A stretch of DNA of 64,000 nt, taken from Prochlorococcus sp. scB245a_520K10. GTDB lineage: Bacteria; Cyanobacteriota; Cyanobacteriia; PCC-6307; Cyanobiaceae. Shown one piece after another: positions 39,914 through 50,770 of this stretch. The translations under genes were made by a program, and so were the position numbers. The notes below the pieces were generated by a model. That model searched no databases. It had not been told where the DNA came from and was given only the letters and a program-made list of their open reading frames with translations. The stretch spans positions 212,092 through 276,091 of the forward strand of contig JFNU01000004.1 in the NCBI GenBank assembly GCA_000634515.1, written 5' to 3'. The first letter of the stretch is position 1; the number at the start of each line of letters is the position of its first letter.

Positions 39914-41692
39914 TTATTTTTTAGTTGGGTTTTTATAAATTTCAGTTATAAATTTCTTCCATAAATAAGCTGCATTTCCACTGGATAATTCAGATTCTTT
40001 GTTATCGTCGTAACCTATCCAAATACCTGTTGTGAGGTTATCAAGTGAACCAATAAACCAAAGATCTTTATTCCCATCAGATGTTCCTGTTTTCCCATAA
40101 ATTTTCTTTCCTTTTATAAAGGCTGCTTTCGAAGTGCCTTCTTTTACAGATTTTTCAAGAAGTTTATTTATTTGTTTGTTTACTTTTAAATCTAATATTT
40201 TCTTGGAAGTAGATTTATTTTTCCAAATAAGTTTTTTATTAAATGATTCTATTTTTTCTAAGATGCTAGGGCTTTGAATCTTACCATTATTATTTATTGC
40301 AGAATATGCATTTGTAATGTTTAAAAGATTATCTCCGTAGGAGCCAATAGCTAATGATGGAAATTCTTCAAACTCTTGTTCATAACCTAGACCAAATAAA
40401 TTCGCTAGATTAATAATATTTTTTAAGCCAATTTTTTTTGTTATTGATATTGGAACGATATTGGATGAACTTTTAAATGATTCAATCAAAGATATTTTAC
40501 CTCTATATTCTTCTGAAAAATTTTTTGGGCAATAACTTTCCCAGCACTTTGGTAAATCTTCAAATTTATCGCTTAATTTTGTTCCTTCTATTAACGCAGC
40601 AGCATAAGGAATTATTTTAAAAGTAGAACCTAACTGTCTTACAGATGAAGTAACTCTGTTAAATCCATTAAACAATGGATTTCTACTAGTTACCATTGTC
40701 CTTATTAATCCTGTGTTTGATTCGATTGATAACAATGCAAATTCAATATCTTTAGGTCCAACATATCTTGAAATTTTTTGTGCTGTTTCTTGCCAATTTT
40801 TATTAATAGAAGATTTAATTATTAAAAACTTATAATCTTTTTTATTTTCAATTTTTTTATCTGTTTCATCAAGAATAAAATTTATTAGTAATTTATCATT
40901 TAAAAAATTATCAGCTGTATGAGAATTTAATTTTATTTTCTCTTTAATAGCTTTATTCTTATTCGCTAGAGAAATATATCCATCAAGATACATTGATTCA
41001 AGAACTTTGTTTCTATTTTTAATAGCTAGTTCTATATTTGCATAAGGTGAATAAATTGATGGAGCTGGAGCTAATCCTGCAATTAATGCAATCTCTGATA
41101 ATGTCAACTCTTCTATAAGTTTCCCAAAATAAACTTGAGAAGCTTCGTTAACGCCGTACGCTCCTGATCCTAAATAAATATTATTCAAATACAATTTTAA
41201 AATTTGATTTTTGCTATATCTAAATTCAAGGATGAATGATATAAATATTTCTTTGATTTTTCTTTGAAAACTTAAATCATTATTTAGAAAAAGTAATCTA
41301 GCAACTTGTTGAGTAATAGTACTTCCTCCCTCTTTAACAAAACCACTTCTAATATTTTGAAAAAGGGCACGTGAAATACTTTTTAAATCTATTCCTTTAT
41401 GTTGATAAAATCTTTTATCCTCGGAAGATATAAAAGAATGTTTAATAAAAATCGGAATCTTGTTTTGACTATTATCTATTTCAAATTTGCGGCTTAATTT
41501 GCTTAATATATTATTTTCAGAAGATAATATTACATAAGAATATGTGGTTGCTCGTGAGTTTTGATTTTTAGATGGATCAAATTTTAATGTAGTTAATATT
41601 AGATTATAAATGTAAAAAGATATCCCAGAAAAAATTAATATTGGAGTTATTAAAGCAAAAGATCTTAATTTAATCTTTTGCACTTTAAGCAA
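39914..41692 (-). CDS. class A penicillin-binding protein (transglycosylase/transpeptidase)
   Basis: SSEDKRFYQHKGID, GGSTITQQVARLLF, GSTFKIIPYAAAL, YGKTGTSDGNKDLWFIG. Confidence 0.95.
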   Translation of the reverse strand: MLKVQKIKLRSFALITPILIFSGISFYIYNLILTTLKFDPSKNQNSRATTYSYVILSSENNILSKLSRKFEIDNSQNKIPIFIKHSFISSEDKRFYQHKGIDLKSISRALFQNIRSGFVKEGGSTITQQVARLLFLNNDLSFQRKIKEIFISFILEFRYSKNQILKLYLNNIYLGSGAYGVNEASQVYFGKLIEELTLSEIALIAGLAPAPSIYSPYANIELAIKNRNKVLESMYLDGYISLANKNKAIKEKIKLNSHTADNFLNDKLLINFILDETDKKIENKKDYKFLIIKSSINKNWQETAQKISRYVGPKDIEFALLSIESNTGLIRTMVTSRNPLFNGFNRVTSSVRQLGSTFKIIPYAAALIEGTKLSDKFEDLPKCWESYCPKNFSEEYRGKISLIESFKSSSNIVPISITKKIGLKNIINLANLFGLGYEQEFEEFPSLAIGSYGDNLLNITNAYSAINNNGKIQSPSILEKIESFNKKLIWKNKSTSKKILDLKVNKQINKLLEKSVKEGTSKAAFIKGKKIYGKTGTSDGNKDLWFIGSLDNLTTGIWIGYDDNKESELSSGNAAYLWKKFITEIYKNPTKK

Positions 41693-42632
41693 CTAAAAAA
41701 CTATGTCCTATTGCTAAAGCTGTAACTAACATTCCAGTTATAAGAAATGGTTGGGCACTAGCCTGGTATTTGACATCAAACTTTAGAGGATCTCTAAGCA
41801 ACCACATATCTTGAAATGTAATTTGTGGAATTACCAATAAAACCAAAATTACAGAGGCTAAATGTTGACCAATAATGACTAATACTACAACCATTGCTAA
41901 TTGAAAAATGTCAATCAGTCCTGCACTTATTCTACTTGCATTTTTAATCCCAAATACTACTGGCAAAGAATTCAATCCTAGCTTTGAGTCTCCTTCAACG
42001 CTTTTGAAATCATTAATAACAGCAATTCCAAGTCCAGAAAGACTATAAGCAAGTGTTAGTAATGCAGTTATAATAGTTAGTTTTCCAAATAAAGCTTGTC
42101 CTGCCCACCAAGGTAAAGCTATATAAGATGCGCCTAATGCATAATTTCCAAGCCAACCATTTTGTTTTAGTTTTAGAGGTGGAGCTGAATATATATAACT
42201 AACAAAAGATCCTCCTAATGCTAATAGTAATACTGAGGGAAAGTTGTGTTTAGCGTATAAATCTAAGAGAAAAGCAACTATTAGGCCTGCAATAAGTAAT
42301 ACCCAAATTTGTATTTTCACCTCTTTAATTGAAATTTTTCCAGAAGGAATTGGTCTATTTGGTTCATTAATTGCATCAATTTCTTTATCAAAAAAATCAT
42401 TTATGGTTTGAGTATAACCAGCCAAAAGTGGCCCACTCATTAACATACAAGCTAGTGAAGCTAAAACATTACTTAATGTCCATTCAAAATTCCCACTTGC
42501 AGCTGCTCCACAAATAACTCCCCATATCAAAGGAATCCATGTAATGGGTTTCATTAACTGAATGCGGAGTTTCCATATACTTGATGTTTCTGAAGCACCC
42601 TTAATTCCTAAAAGTTGTTTTGGATCATTCAC
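41685..42632 (-). CDS. chlG: chlorophyll synthase
   Basis: UbiA family: NDFFDKEIDAINEPNRPIPSG, INDFKSVEGDSKLGLNSLPV. Confidence 0.97.
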   Translation of the reverse strand: MNDPKQLLGIKGASETSSIWKLRIQLMKPITWIPLIWGVICGAAASGNFEWTLSNVLASLACMLMSGPLLAGYTQTINDFFDKEIDAINEPNRPIPSGKISIKEVKIQIWVLLIAGLIVAFLLDLYAKHNFPSVLLLALGGSFVSYIYSAPPLKLKQNGWLGNYALGASYIALPWWAGQALFGKLTIITALLTLAYSLSGLGIAVINDFKSVEGDSKLGLNSLPVVFGIKNASRISAGLIDIFQLAMVVVLVIIGQHLASVILVLLVIPQITFQDMWLLRDPLKFDVKYQASAQPFLITGMLVTALAIGHSFLVA

Positions 42633-42640
42633 TTTAATCT

Positions 42641-42865
42641 TTAACCTTTCTCAATTTCTTCTGGGAAAAACCAGTTTTGCTCACCATTCTGAAATTTTGC
42701 AGTAATTCCGATACTCCTGCCGTCGGTCATTTTATAGCCTGTTATCACGGCTTTAGGATTAGAGGATATTTGATCAATTAATTTCGCTGGAAGTCTATCT
42801 TTTACTTTGTTAATGTTAATTTTGATTTTACTACCAATTTTGGGTAATAATTTTGTTTCAGCCAT
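42641..42865 (-). CDS. DUF2862 family protein
   Basis: KIGSKIKININKVKDRLPAKLIDQISSNPKAVITGYKMTDGRSIGI. Confidence 0.85.
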   Translation of the reverse strand: MAETKLLPKIGSKIKININKVKDRLPAKLIDQISSNPKAVITGYKMTDGRSIGITAKFQNGEQNWFFPEEIEKG

Positions 42866-42924
42866 AAGAGGTAAAATGGAAGCTATTATGCAAGACTAAC
42901 AGCATTTGGACAATTTTTACTAAA

Positions 42925-43695
42925 ATGGTAGCTCTTCGTTTAATTCCTTGTTTAGATGTCGCCAATGGCAGAGTAGTGAAAGGTATTAATTTTGTTAACT
43001 TGAGAGACTCGGGTGATCCTGTTGAATTAGCTTGTAGGTATTCTGATGAAGGCGCAGATGAATTAGTATTTTTGGATATCAGAGCAACCGTGGAAAATAG
43101 AAATACTTTAGTTGATCTTGTTTCTAGGACGGCAAAATCAGTAAAAATCCCTTTTACAGTTGGTGGCGGAATCGATTCTGTTTCTTCCATTAATGATCTT
43201 TTAAGAGCAGGAGCGGATAAAGTGAGTTTGAATTCTTCAGCTGTTAAAAATCCTGATTTGATTTCAAAAAGTTCTAGAGAATTTGGTTCTCAATGCATCG
43301 TAATAGCAATTGATGCCAGAAGAAAAGTTAATAAAGTTGATGAATGGGAGGTATACGTAAAAGGAGGGCGAGAAAATACTGGAATAGATGTATTAAGTTG
43401 GGCAAAGAAAGTTGAGGAATTAGGTGCTGGGGAAATATTGCTAACTTCAATGGATGGAGATGGAACGCAGAATGGATATGATTTGCATTTAACAGAATCT
43501 GTTACCAATATTGTTAACATCCCAGTAATTGCATCTGGAGGAGCAGGCTCTCTAGAACACATCTATGATGTTTTCAAAGAGGGCAGGGCATCAGCAGCAC
43601 TTTTAGCATCATTACTTCATGATAAGAAACTTACTTTACAAGAAATCAAAACTTTCCTCCTAGAAAAAAAACTTCCAATTAGACCATATGAATAA
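42925..43695 (+). CDS. hisF: imidazole glycerol phosphate synthase cyclase subunit
   Basis: [43 protein letters not shown]. Confidence 0.98.
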   Translation: MVALRLIPCLDVANGRVVKGINFVNLRDSGDPVELACRYSDEGADELVFLDIRATVENRNTLVDLVSRTAKSVKIPFTVGGGIDSVSSINDLLRAGADKVSLNSSAVKNPDLISKSSREFGSQCIVIAIDARRKVNKVDEWEVYVKGGRENTGIDVLSWAKKVEELGAGEILLTSMDGDGTQNGYDLHLTESVTNIVNIPVIASGGAGSLEHIYDVFKEGRASAALLASLLHDKKLTLQEIKTFLLEKKLPIRPYE

Positions 43696-44440
43696 AAATT
43701 TAAATTTATCCCAAAAAGAAAGTACTTTAAATTTAAAAATGAAATTTAAAAAAACTATAGAAGTCAAAAATATATTTAATAAAATTTCTTATAAATATGA
43801 TTTTTTAAATAATCTATTAAGTTTTGGACTTCACAAATTATGGAAAAGAAAATTAGTTAATTTATTGGAACCATTAAGTGGTGAAGATTGGGCTGATTTA
43901 TGCTGTGGAACTGGAGATTTAGCATTTTTAATTTCTGAGAGAGTATGTCCAAGTGGTTCAATTACTGGGATTGACAGTGCCAAGGATATCCTAAATATTG
44001 CAAAGAAAAAATCTGAGCTGAAAAAAAATAAATTTATTAAGTGGGAAATTAAAGATGTTTTAGAAATTAATGGTTATTCAAAAAATTTTGATGGGATTTG
44101 TATGTCCTATGGACTAAGAAACTTAAATAATGTTGAAGAAGGAATAAAAAAAGTTTTTAATCTCTTGAAGGATAAAGGAAGGGCAGGAGTTCTGGATTTT
44201 AATCACTCAACAAAAAATTCTTTATCTAATATTTTTCAGAAATTATATTTGAGACTAATCGTAGTGCCGATTTCGCAACTTTTTAATTTAAGTCCAGAGT
44301 ATGAATATATTGAAAAAAGTATTAGAAATTTTCCAAAGAAAAATGAGCTTATAAAAATTGCTAAGGAAGTTGGATTTAAAAAGGCTGAATATAGCACTAT
44401 TTTTTGGGGGCAAATGGGAATACTAATTTTAGTTAAATAA
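43688..44440 (+). CDS. menG: demethyl(phyllo/mena)quinone methyltransferase (UbiE/MenG)
   Basis: [54 protein letters not shown]. Confidence 0.95.
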   Translation: MNKNLNLSQKESTLNLKMKFKKTIEVKNIFNKISYKYDFLNNLLSFGLHKLWKRKLVNLLEPLSGEDWADLCCGTGDLAFLISERVCPSGSITGIDSAKDILNIAKKKSELKKNKFIKWEIKDVLEINGYSKNFDGICMSYGLRNLNNVEEGIKKVFNLLKDKGRAGVLDFNHSTKNSLSNIFQKLYLRLIVVPISQLFNLSPEYEYIEKSIRNFPKKNELIKIAKEVGFKKAEYSTIFWGQMGILILVK

Positions 44441-44445
44441 AGAAT

Positions 44446-44976
44446 TTAGTTGTTTTTTTTCCTCCAACAAAAAGAACACTTTCCCCATCTTTTGATTTCG
44501 CCCTCAGGAGTTGGGGAATTACAGAGAGTACAAATGCACATATTATTTTGATGAATTCTGCTTGGATGTTTAGCCCAAACTATCTTTGCATTAGTAGCTT
44601 TAATATTTTTATTTTTAATTTCATAATTTTGTATTATTTTTATTTCATTCAAAGTTATTCCAATTTTCTCGATTCTCTCTTTTAATTTATGCTTGTTGTA
44701 GATTAAAGCTTGGCGCCACTGTGGATGATTAACTACGATAGTAAGTATTTTTTTTTCAATATTTAATGGTTTGCATTCTTGAAATAGTTCCAAACCTATT
44801 AACTCCTTCCAGTTATCGTTGATTTTAGAAATTTTATCTAAGTCCCCACATGATTTTTTAAAATTATCAAGACAATTTTTTAATTTATGTGGATTCCTTC
44901 TATTCACTATTGGCAAATATCTTTTGTCCAATTTGTAAAATTTACTTATTAAGACTAAAGTTAATCTAATCTTCAA
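44446..44976 (-). CDS. DUF721 (DciA-like) protein with C-terminal CxxC...CxxC zinc-ribbon-like tail
   Basis: ISKINDNWKELIGLELFQECKPLNIEKKILTIVVNHPQWRQALIYNKHKLKERI; tail CTLCNSPTPEGEIKRWGKCSFCWRKK. Confidence 0.85.
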   Translation of the reverse strand: MKIRLTLVLISKFYKLDKRYLPIVNRRNPHKLKNCLDNFKKSCGDLDKISKINDNWKELIGLELFQECKPLNIEKKILTIVVNHPQWRQALIYNKHKLKERIEKIGITLNEIKIIQNYEIKNKNIKATNAKIVWAKHPSRIHQNNMCICTLCNSPTPEGEIKRWGKCSFCWRKKNN

Positions 44977-45006
44977 AAAGATGCTCGTTGTCTTAATAAA
45001 GAATTT

Positions 45007-45756
45007 GTGAAAGTTACTGGATCTGCAGCTAAGACAGTTTTTTATTTAAAAAAAATTCAGGGTCAATATCCGAGTTGGAGACTTCAGTACAAAATAAAAT
45101 GCAAAAGTACTGAAAATGAGCTTACAAACTGGCTTGAATATTCTGAAATAAAGAGGAACCAGCCGTTAGCGATAATAGCAAGAGAACAATTTTCAGGTTT
45201 TGGACAAAACTCAAAAACTTGGGTTTCCCCAAAAGGAGGGATTTGGTTAAGTGCAGCTTACCCAATATTTTCAAAAGAATTTACAAGCCAAATATTTAAT
45301 TTGTCTTTAGGAATTAAGATATGTGAAATGCTTAGACATGAGAATATAAATGTTTGTTTGAAATGGCCAAATGATATATTCTTTGGTTCAAAAAAGTTGA
45401 TTGGATTTTTACCGAGGGTGATAACTAGAGGCAAGGAAATTATTTATGTAAGAATAGGTCTTGGCATGAATGTTTTAAATTACACTCCATCAGAAGGTAT
45501 TTCATTATCAAAAGTACTTCAAACTAAGAATATTAATCAACATTTTTGGACAGCCAAAGTTCTTAAAGCTTTACATGATTCAGTTGAATGTAATAACAAA
45601 AAAGAATATGTGATCAAATCTGCAAATAAGTTCTTAACTAAAAGATTTTTACCTAGTGGTTTTTGTCCTAATATATGGAAAATCAAAGATATTGATTCAA
45701 ATGGAAATTTAAGAATAGAAAATGAAACTCAATTGAAGGTAATTAGAAGGTTCTGA
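45007..45756 (+). CDS. birA: biotin--[acetyl-CoA-carboxylase] ligase
   Basis: AREQFSGFGQNSKTWVSPKGGIWLSAAYP, LKWPNDIFFGSKKLIGFLP, IGLGMNV. Confidence 0.92.
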   Translation: MKVTGSAAKTVFYLKKIQGQYPSWRLQYKIKCKSTENELTNWLEYSEIKRNQPLAIIAREQFSGFGQNSKTWVSPKGGIWLSAAYPIFSKEFTSQIFNLSLGIKICEMLRHENINVCLKWPNDIFFGSKKLIGFLPRVITRGKEIIYVRIGLGMNVLNYTPSEGISLSKVLQTKNINQHFWTAKVLKALHDSVECNNKKEYVIKSANKFLTKRFLPSGFCPNIWKIKDIDSNGNLRIENETQLKVIRRF

Positions 45757-45758
45757 AT

Positions 45759-46445
45759 TTAATTAACTTTTAATTCAACTATTTTCCCATCCTTAAATTT
45801 GGCTATTTTTTTTGCGCGATTTGCAACTTCGTCTTCGTGCGTAACTAAAACTATAGTTATTCCAGATTCATGTAGTTTATCAAAAAGATCTAACACATCT
45901 TCGGTTGTTTTTGAATCAAGTGCTCCAGTGGGTTCGTCTGCTAATAATATTGCAGGGTTATTGATGATAGCCCTAGCAATAGCCACTCGTTGTTGTTGAC
46001 CTCCTGATAATTGGTTAGGGCGATTATTCATTCTTTCAGAAAGCCCAACTTTTTTTAAGGCATTTTTACCTCGCTCTATTCTTTGCTCAGGTTCAATACC
46101 AGCGTAAATCATCGGTAAAATTACGTTCTCAAGTGCCGTTGCGTCTGAAAGAAGATGAAATTGCTGAAAAACGAAGCCTAATTTTTGGTTACGTATCTCC
46201 GCTAGCTCATCATCAGATAAATTCTCAACAGGGATGCCATTTAATTTGTATATACCTTCAGATGGTCTATCTAGGCATCCAATAATATTCATTGCTGTAC
46301 TTTTACCTGAGCCACTAGCGCCCATTACAGCCAAATAATCGCCTTTATAAATTTCCAAGTTTATGCCGTCTAAGGCTTTAACAGTTAGATCCTCTTTCCC
46401 GTATGTCTTAGATATTCCCTTTAAAGTTGCGACTTTCTTAGACAT
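45759..46445 (-). CDS. MacB/DevA/LolD-type ABC transporter ATP-binding protein
   Basis: Walker A GASGSGKST, LSGGQQQRVAIARAI, ADEPTGALD. Confidence 0.95.
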   Translation of the reverse strand: MSKKVATLKGISKTYGKEDLTVKALDGINLEIYKGDYLAVMGASGSGKSTAMNIIGCLDRPSEGIYKLNGIPVENLSDDELAEIRNQKLGFVFQQFHLLSDATALENVILPMIYAGIEPEQRIERGKNALKKVGLSERMNNRPNQLSGGQQQRVAIARAIINNPAILLADEPTGALDSKTTEDVLDLFDKLHESGITIVLVTHEDEVANRAKKIAKFKDGKIVELKVN

Positions 46446-46461
46446 TTATTGAGAAAATTCT

Positions 46462-47982
46462 CTACGAAATATTGTTTGTTATGGCAATAATCTCTTGTAA
46501 AAAAGGAGTTTCTGAAACTGCTGTGTTAGCTAATCTAAAAAGAGGGTTAGATAGGATTCCTCCAAGAGCTGTTACCGCTACGCAAGTATAGAGAGCAATT
46601 CTTAAGGGAGGCAATCCTACAATTCCCCAATTAATTTCAGGATATGATTTGACTATTTCAGAAGCTTCCTGCGGCTCTTTAACCACCATCATTTTTATCA
46701 CTGAAATGTAGTAATAAATTGAGATAACAGAAGTGACAAGTCCAACTATTACCAATAGATATTGATGATTAGCCCAGCCGGCGAAGAATAAATATATCTT
46801 TCCAAAAAATCCCAACATTGGAGGTAAACCACCAAGAGAAAGAAGACAAAGGCTTAGACCTAATGTAATGAGAGGATCTTTTTGATAAAGTCCTGAGTAA
46901 TCAATAATTCTGTCAGAACCAGTTCTCAGAGAGAAAAGTATTACACACGCAAAAGCACCTAAATTCATAAACAAATAAGCAGCTAAATATAAAACAGCAG
47001 CTGATAAACCATCTTGAGTCCCTGATACTATTCCAATCATTACAAATCCTGCCTGTCCAATAGAACTGTAAGCTAACATCCTTTTCATTGAGGTTTGAGC
47101 GAGGGCTACAACATTTCCTAGAGCCATGCTCAATATGGCTAATATGGTAAATAAAAGTTTCCATTCTTCATCGAATGAGGAGAAAGTAGTGCTCAATATT
47201 CTTATTGCAAATGCAAACCCCGCTGTCTTTGAACCAACAGATAAAAAAGCTACTACAGGTGTAGGTGATCCTTCATATACATCAGGAGTCCATTGATGAA
47301 ATGGAACCGCAGCTATTTTAAATGCAACAGTTGATAATACAAATACAAGAGATAGAGAAGTGATGAATGAGGGCTTGTTGATAATCTCTAAACCAATGGT
47401 TGCTAAGTTTGTTGAACCGCTTAAACCATAAAGAAAGGAGGAGCCATACAAATAGACTGCAGCAGCAGCGGACCCAACAAGAAGGTATTTTAATGCGGCC
47501 TCAGAACTTCTTGGATCTCTCTTTAGATAACCCGAGAGTAAATAGCTCGCTACTGATAAAGTCTCAAGAGATATAAATACACTTATAAGGTCAGTAGATC
47601 CACACAAAAGCATTGCTCCAAGAGTTGCCGAAAGAACTATCGCTGCAAATTCACCAATAGGACTACCACTTTGTTCTGTATAACGCCAACTTATAAGTAG
47701 AGAAATTAAAGTTGATAAAGATATTATTGCCCTAAATGCGATTGCCAAATTATCAGAATTAAAGGATCCAAGAAATGCACTTTCCGCTGGATTACTCCAT
47801 TGAAAGGCTAAACTAAGAAGAGAGCTGCCAATTGATAAATAGCAAATTATTGGTGCCCATTTTGATGCAGTTTTTTCTCCAGCTAAATCTACAAGAAGTG
47901 TCCCAACAATACCTAATAAAATAAAAGCCTCTGGAATAATGGCTTGAGCATTTAGATTAATTGTAAAGATTTCGTTGGGCAC
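46462..47982 (-). CDS. ndhB: NAD(P)H-quinone oxidoreductase subunit 2
   Basis: Polytopic; [60 protein letters not shown]. Confidence 0.98.
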   Translation of the reverse strand: MPNEIFTINLNAQAIIPEAFILLGIVGTLLVDLAGEKTASKWAPIICYLSIGSSLLSLAFQWSNPAESAFLGSFNSDNLAIAFRAIISLSTLISLLISWRYTEQSGSPIGEFAAIVLSATLGAMLLCGSTDLISVFISLETLSVASYLLSGYLKRDPRSSEAALKYLLVGSAAAAVYLYGSSFLYGLSGSTNLATIGLEIINKPSFITSLSLVFVLSTVAFKIAAVPFHQWTPDVYEGSPTPVVAFLSVGSKTAGFAFAIRILSTTFSSFDEEWKLLFTILAILSMALGNVVALAQTSMKRMLAYSSIGQAGFVMIGIVSGTQDGLSAAVLYLAAYLFMNLGAFACVILFSLRTGSDRIIDYSGLYQKDPLITLGLSLCLLSLGGLPPMLGFFGKIYLFFAGWANHQYLLVIVGLVTSVISIYYYISVIKMMVVKEPQEASEIVKSYPEINWGIVGLPPLRIALYTCVAVTALGGILSNPLFRLANTAVSETPFLQEIIAITNNIS

Positions 47983-48157
47983 TTTATTAAATTGAATTAA
48001 ATTAGATGTTTGATTGTAAGGGTCTAAGAGTTAATCTTAACTTGATTATAATTTGTGGGTATGATTTTTGAAATTTTCAGAAAAAATTACTTGCAAAAGC
48101 TTCAAATAATCATAATATGCCCTAACTGAACAAAAACACCAATTTTTGAAATAAACC

Positions 48158-50764
48158 TTGGATCACACACTTGTTATTGTTGAAAGTCCCACCAAAGCAA
48201 AAACTATAAGAAAGTTTTTGCCTTCTAATTATGAAGTCCTTGCGTCAATGGGGCATGTAAGAGATCTTCCAAAAGGAGCTGCCGAAATCCCTGCTGCAGT
48301 TAAAAAGGAAAAATGGTCAAGGATAGGAGTTAATACAACAGAAGATTTTGAACCGCTTTATATAGTTCCAAAAGATAAGAAAAAGGTTGTTAAAGAGCTG
48401 AAAGATGCATTGAAAGGTGCTACCCAACTATTACTAGCAACTGATGAAGATAGAGAGGGAGAGAGTATTAGCTGGCATCTTCTGCAGATACTTAAGCCAA
48501 AAATACCAACTAAGAGAATGGTTTTTCATGAAATTACAAAAAAGGCAATTAATAAAGCTTTGGATCAAACAAGAGAAATTGATATGGAACTTGTTCAGGC
48601 GCAAGAAACCAGAAGAATTTTGGACAGGCTTTTTGGATATGAATTATCTCCTTTACTTTGGAAGAAGGTAGCCCCCCGACTATCTGCTGGTCGTGTTCAA
48701 TCAGTTTCTGTAAGACTTCTTGTTAGAAAAGAGAGAGAAAGAAGATCCTTTAAAAAAGCTAGTTATTGGGGGATTAAAGCTTCCCTAGTAAAAGATAATG
48801 TTAATTTCGAAACTAAATTATTTAGTTTAAACGGTCAAAGAATTTCTAATGGTTCCGATTTCGATGAACAGACAGGAAAATTAAAACAAGGAAATAAATC
48901 TTTAATAATTGGAGAAGAAAAGGTAAACGATTTATTGAAAACTTTTTCCTCTGAGGATTGGTTAGTCTCAAAAATCGAAAGGAAACCATCCACTCGTAAG
49001 CCAGTTCCTCCATTTACAACTAGTACATTGCAACAAGAAGCAAACCGGAAGCTTCGTCTTTCTGCGAGAGAAACTATGAGATGTGCGCAAGGGCTATATG
49101 AGAGAGGTTTCATAACATATATGAGGACTGATTCAGTTCATCTTTCCGAACAAGCCACAAGAGCTGCTAGAGAATGTGTCAGTTCAATGTATGGAAAAGA
49201 ATATTTATCAAACTCACCAAGAGAATTTAATTCAACTGCAAGAAATGCTCAAGAAGCACACGAAGCTATCAGACCGGCAGGTGAGGTATTTAAAACACCA
49301 AAGGACACTAATCTAACTGGTAGAGACTTATCTCTTTACGATTTGATTTGGAAAAGAACTGTAGCAAGTCAAATGGCGGAAGCTAGGCTAACAATGATTA
49401 ATGCTGAAATTAGTGTGGGGGATGGATTATTTAAATCGAGCGGGAAAAGTATTGATTTCGCAGGATTCTTCAGAGCTTATGTCGAGGGCAGTGATGACCC
49501 AAGTTCATCCCTTGAACAACAAGAAATTATTCTCCCAAACTTAACAACTGGAACATGTCTTGAAGTTCTTAATAAGGAATCTACTTTTCATGAAACTAAA
49601 CCACCTGCAAGATATACAGAGGCTGCATTAGTTAAGGTTCTTGAAAAAGAAGGGATTGGAAGACCTTCTACCTATGCAAGCATTATTGGAACAATTGTGG
49701 ATAGAGGTTATGCAAATTTATCTTCCAATACTTTGGCTCCAACGTTTACTGCTTTTGCTGTTACCGCATTATTAGAAGAACATTTTCCTGATTTAGTTGA
49801 TACTACTTTTACTGCAAAAATGGAATCTTCATTGGATGAAATATCTTCAGGTAATCTTGAGTGGCTACCATACCTCGAGACTTTCTATAAAGGTAAAAAT
49901 GGTCTGGAGGTGAAAGTTCAGAAAACAGAGGGTGATATTGATGGTAAAGCTTATAGACAAGTTGATTTCGAAGACCTTCCATGTGTAGTCAGAATAGGCT
50001 CTAACGGACCTTGGTTAGAGGGTACAAAAATTGATGAATCTGGTAATGAAATTCAGGCTAAAGGTAATCTTCCAATGGATATTACTCCTGGAGATTTAGA
50101 CATAAAGCAAGTTGATCAAATTTTAAGTGGCCCATCAGATCTTGGGACTGATCCAAAAACTGGGGAAAAAGTCTTTTTAAGATTTGGTCCTTATGGACCT
50201 TACGTACAATTGGGAAATAATGATCAAGACAAAGCTAAACCAAGGAGAGCTTCATTACCCAAAGAGTTGAAAACTGATGATCTAACTCTAGATGAGGCCC
50301 TAGTACTTTTAAGTTTGCCTAGATTGTTAGGAGTTCATCCTGAAGGAGGAGTGATTGAGGCTGATAGAGGAAGATTCGGCCCTTATATTAAATGGATTAA
50401 AAATGAAAATGAATCTGAAAACAGATCATTAAAGAAAGAGGATGATGTTTTTACAGTAGATATAAAAAGAGCATTAGAAATTCTTTCGATGCCAAAGATG
50501 GGTAGAGGTGGCCAAGAGGTACTTAAAGATTTTGGAAAACCGAGAGAATTTAAAGAAAAAATCCAAATATTAAATGGAAGATATGGGATCTATTTAAAAT
50601 GTGGCAAAACTAATGTTTCGATTGCTAAAGATACTGACTTAGAAAAATTTTCTTTAGATGATGCTATATTTCTTCTAGAAGAAAAACTAAAAGATAAAAA
50701 AGGGTCTATTTCAAAAAAAACAAAAATAAGTAATAAAAAAACTACAAGGAAAAAGAAAAGTTAG
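48158..50764 (+). CDS. topA: DNA topoisomerase I (TTG start)
   Basis: LVIVESPTKAKTIRKFLP, TDEDREGESISWHL, FITYMRTDSVHLS, KEGIGRPSTYASII. Confidence 0.98.
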   Translation: MDHTLVIVESPTKAKTIRKFLPSNYEVLASMGHVRDLPKGAAEIPAAVKKEKWSRIGVNTTEDFEPLYIVPKDKKKVVKELKDALKGATQLLLATDEDREGESISWHLLQILKPKIPTKRMVFHEITKKAINKALDQTREIDMELVQAQETRRILDRLFGYELSPLLWKKVAPRLSAGRVQSVSVRLLVRKERERRSFKKASYWGIKASLVKDNVNFETKLFSLNGQRISNGSDFDEQTGKLKQGNKSLIIGEEKVNDLLKTFSSEDWLVSKIERKPSTRKPVPPFTTSTLQQEANRKLRLSARETMRCAQGLYERGFITYMRTDSVHLSEQATRAARECVSSMYGKEYLSNSPREFNSTARNAQEAHEAIRPAGEVFKTPKDTNLTGRDLSLYDLIWKRTVASQMAEARLTMINAEISVGDGLFKSSGKSIDFAGFFRAYVEGSDDPSSSLEQQEIILPNLTTGTCLEVLNKESTFHETKPPARYTEAALVKVLEKEGIGRPSTYASIIGTIVDRGYANLSSNTLAPTFTAFAVTALLEEHFPDLVDTTFTAKMESSLDEISSGNLEWLPYLETFYKGKNGLEVKVQKTEGDIDGKAYRQVDFEDLPCVVRIGSNGPWLEGTKIDESGNEIQAKGNLPMDITPGDLDIKQVDQILSGPSDLGTDPKTGEKVFLRFGPYGPYVQLGNNDQDKAKPRRASLPKELKTDDLTLDEALVLLSLPRLLGVHPEGGVIEADRGRFGPYIKWIKNENESENRSLKKEDDVFTVDIKRALEILSMPKMGRGGQEVLKDFGKPREFKEKIQILNGRYGIYLKCGKTNVSIAKDTDLEKFSLDDAIFLLEEKLKDKKGSISKKTKISNKKTTRKKKS

Positions 50765-50770
50765 AAAAAT

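Noticed and set aside
46913-47164. 83-aa minus-strand ORF within ndhB
   Set aside because: Alternate frame inside a strongly recognised ndhB; composition is nonsense-like.
48444-48671. Plus-strand +1-frame ORF inside topA
   Set aside because: Out-of-frame overlap with a highly conserved catalytic region of topA.
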